Assembly: GCA_003551745.1 (NCBI GenBank) | Contig: PUNI01000354.1 | Coordinates: 1 to 6,526, forward strand | Direction of reading: 5' to 3' | Source: Paracoccaceae bacterium | Lineage (GTDB): Bacteria > Pseudomonadota > Alphaproteobacteria > Rhodobacterales > Rhodobacteraceae | DNA length: 6,526 bases | Part shown: positions 5,578 through 6,526 of the stretch, piece by piece | Numbering within the stretch: position 1 is the stretch's first letter | Layout of the letters: each line of letters opens with the position of its first letter | Position numbers and translations under genes: made by a program | The notes under the pieces: generated by a model | The model's input: only the letters and a program-made list of their open reading frames with translations | Databases searched by the model: none | What the model was told of the DNA's origin: nothing

Positions 5578-6180
5578 TCAGAACCCCGTGACAGCGACGA
5601 GGCCGGCGAAGCCAAGCATCGCCACCCCGCCGCCGCGCACGACCCAGTGGCCACGTTGCGGAGCGAGCCGGGCTTGCGTCGCACCCAGGAAGGCCGCGAC
5701 CACCAGCGGCACCGCCGAGCCCAGCAGCACCAGTCCGCTGGTGACCATCATCAGCCGGGCGTCGAGCGCCGAGGGATCGACGAACTGCGGCACCAGCGCG
5801 AGGAAGAACACGAGGTTGACCGGATTCGACAGCACCAGCGTCGCACCGGCCGCAAAGTCGCCCGGCCCGCTGCGCGGTCTCGCGATACCGGCCGAGCGCG
5901 CGGCGCGCAGCATGTGCACGCCGAGGACCACCAGCACCGCGATGCCCACCCAACGCATCGCCTCATAGACCTGCGGTCCGAGTTCAAGGGCGCCCAGCAT
6001 CACCGCCCAGACCGTCGCCAAGAGCAACGCACCGGCCGACAACCCGCCGATCCCAGCAAGCACGCCACCGTGCATACCCTTCTCGGCAGCCCGTGCGACG
6101 ACAAGCAGCACCGCCGGGCCGGGGATCGCCGCATTCACCATGGCAGCGAGGAACAAAGCTGAGAGGGCAAGGCTCTCCAT
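5578..6180 (-). CDS. LysE/RhtB-family exporter, copy 3 (first transcribed)
   Basis: A 200-residue inner-membrane exporter, the first gene of the operon. PGP is at 20-22 (NAAIPGPAVLLVVARAAEKG). The canonical central motif LSNPVNLVFFLALVPQFVDPS is at 117-137, with the full N-P-x-N. The last segment is GGVAMLGFAGLVAVTGF. Of the three paralogs this one keeps the family motifs best. ATG 6180 is chosen because GGAG lies 5 bases upstream; the in-frame GTG at 6204 has a poorer GAGG site and would add eight residues, RQSSGAA-like, of no family character. Promoter-like and repeat sequences lie upstream to 6388. Substrate unknown. Confidence 0.9.
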   Translation of the reverse strand: MESLALSALFLAAMVNAAIPGPAVLLVVARAAEKGMHGGVLAGIGGLSAGALLLATVWAVMLGALELGPQVYEAMRWVGIAVLVVLGVHMLRAARSAGIARPRSGPGDFAAGATLVLSNPVNLVFFLALVPQFVDPSALDARLMMVTSGLVLLGSAVPLVVAAFLGATQARLAPQRGHWVVRGGGVAMLGFAGLVAVTGF

Positions 6181-6244
6181 GGCCGCTCCAGAACTCTGGC
6201 GCACGACACCTCGACGGTGCCGCGGCGCGAGGCATGCCCCCTGC

Positions 6245-6287
6245 CTGAAGGCGCAGGATTGCCGGGCTGTGCCGGCTTGGCCTTCAG
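6245..6287 (-). other. Nested stem-loop in the exporter operon leader
   Basis: CTGAAGGC (6245-6252) pairs perfectly with GCCTTCAG (6280-6287). Inside it GCCGG (6261-6265) pairs with CCGGC (6272-6276) around a 6-base loop, with internal loops of 8 and 3 bases between the stems. It lies 65-107 bases upstream of the first exporter start. No T-run follows on the minus strand, so a terminator is unlikely. It could be a regulatory leader structure; I do not recognise a known riboswitch class. Confidence 0.45.
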
Positions 6288-6323
6288 CATCGGGCCCGAC
6301 GCGATAGATCTCGGATTGTCAGA

Positions 6324-6329
6324 GTATTA
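6324..6329 (-). promoter_or_regulatory. Possible -10 hexamer of the exporter operon
   Basis: On the minus strand TAATAC matches a -10 hexamer well and is among the few AT-rich spots here. Transcription would begin near 6317. The -35 position (around ATCAGG) is poor, which fits a promoter that needs an activator. Confidence 0.35.
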
Positions 6330-6344
6330 GAGGAGCCGAAGCAG

Positions 6345-6388
6345 GTCCTGATCGAGTCCTGAAAGATTCATGATGGAATCATGATCAC
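6345..6388. repeat. Four degenerate 11-base units upstream of the exporter operon
   Basis: GTCCTGATCGA (6345-6355) and GTCCTGAAAGA (6356-6366) match at 9 of 11 positions. TTCATGATGGA (6367-6377) and ATCATGATCAC (6378-6388) match at 7 of 11. All four carry a TC-x-TGA core at the same register. Within the second pair, TCATGAT (6368-6374) and ATCATGA (6378-6384) also form a perfect inverted repeat with a 3-base centre. The block lies just past the stop of the unidentified gene and overlaps it by three bases. It is just upstream of the TAATAC hexamer, where an activator would bind. Confidence 0.5.
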
Positions 6389-6526
6389 CGCTGAAGCGCA
6401 GCGCGGGTGCGTTCGATGCGGGGCAGGAAGAACACGTCGCCGGTGCGGCCGGCCCAGTCGGCGGCGGTGTCGGCGGCCACACGGGCGGCGGAGAGCTGGC
6501 CGGCCCCCTGCAGCACCTCTGCGAGC
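6385..6526 (-). CDS. C-terminal end of an unidentified protein, partial
   Basis: A 46-residue fragment, open from the window edge (first complete codon at 6525-6523) to TGA at 6387-6385. It reads as a helical segment, LAEVLQGAGQLSAARVAADT, then AADWAGRTGDVFFLPRIERT and RAALQR. Third codon positions are nearly all G/C, and the heptad-like Ala/Leu spacing looks like real coding sequence, unlike the other two minus-strand frames. The style is reminiscent of C-terminal helical-repeat (TPR-like) segments of large regulatory proteins, but this is too short to identify. It is on the same strand and upstream of the exporters; the repeat-rich gap suggests a separate transcription unit. Confidence 0.72.
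   Translation of the reverse strand, partial: LAEVLQGAGQLSAARVAADTAADWAGRTGDVFFLPRIERTRAALQR

Noticed and set aside
6180..6290. Minus-strand leader frame from ATG 6290, beginning MLKAKPAQPGNPAP.
   Set aside because: No ribosome site, and it overlaps the first exporter out of frame; more likely part of the structured leader.
1..6526. CRISPR array, insertion sequence, toxin-antitoxin or defence system.
   Set aside because: No regularly spaced identical repeats, transposase motifs, terminal inverted repeats or defence-type domains were seen on either strand.

Overview
The window is very GC-rich, with strongly G/C-biased third codon positions. Its gene families (pyruvate carboxylase, a BCCT transporter paired with a universal stress protein, a single-domain Hint protein, several LysE-type exporters) together suggest an alphaproteobacterium, most likely in the Rhodobacterales. 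That placement is inferred from gene content and composition, not from a marker gene.

Layout. (1) 1-257, plus strand: the C-terminal end of pyruvate carboxylase with its biotinyl-lysine domain, running in from the left. (2) 258-484: a convergent intergenic gap with GC-rich hairpins. (3) 485-2634, minus strand: a two-gene unit, a universal stress protein (first transcribed) followed by a BCCT-family transporter. (4) 2635-2820: the usp leader and an intrinsic-like terminator for the next gene. (5) 2821-3459, minus strand: a small Hint-domain protein that lacks the usual first-position cysteine. (6) 3460-3791: a 332-base non-coding stretch with a strong imperfect stem-loop and a plausible sigma-70-type promoter for the following tRNA. 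(7) 3792-3866, plus strand: tRNA-Gly(GCC) with encoded CCA, followed at once by a tandem imperfect 19/18-base repeat. (8) 3923-6180, minus strand: a tightly packed operon of three LysE/RhtB-family exporter genes and a small four-cysteine protein. An unrecognised 45-codon reading frame fits exactly in the only sizeable gap between exporters. (9) 6181-6384: the operon's leader and upstream region, with a nested stem-loop, a TAATAC -10-like hexamer and four degenerate 11-base units. (10) 6385-6526, minus strand: the C-terminus of an unidentified protein entering from the right.

The clear biological themes are solute uptake with a stress partner (usp-BCCT) and amino-acid or small-metabolite export (the LysE trio). 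I did not find a convincing novel defence, mobile or biosynthetic system. The most interesting items are the Cys-less Hint protein, the triplicated and apparently translationally coupled exporters with their possible hidden small gene, the phased repeats upstream of that operon, the stem-loop at 3622-3659, and the tandem duplication abutting the tRNA 3' end.
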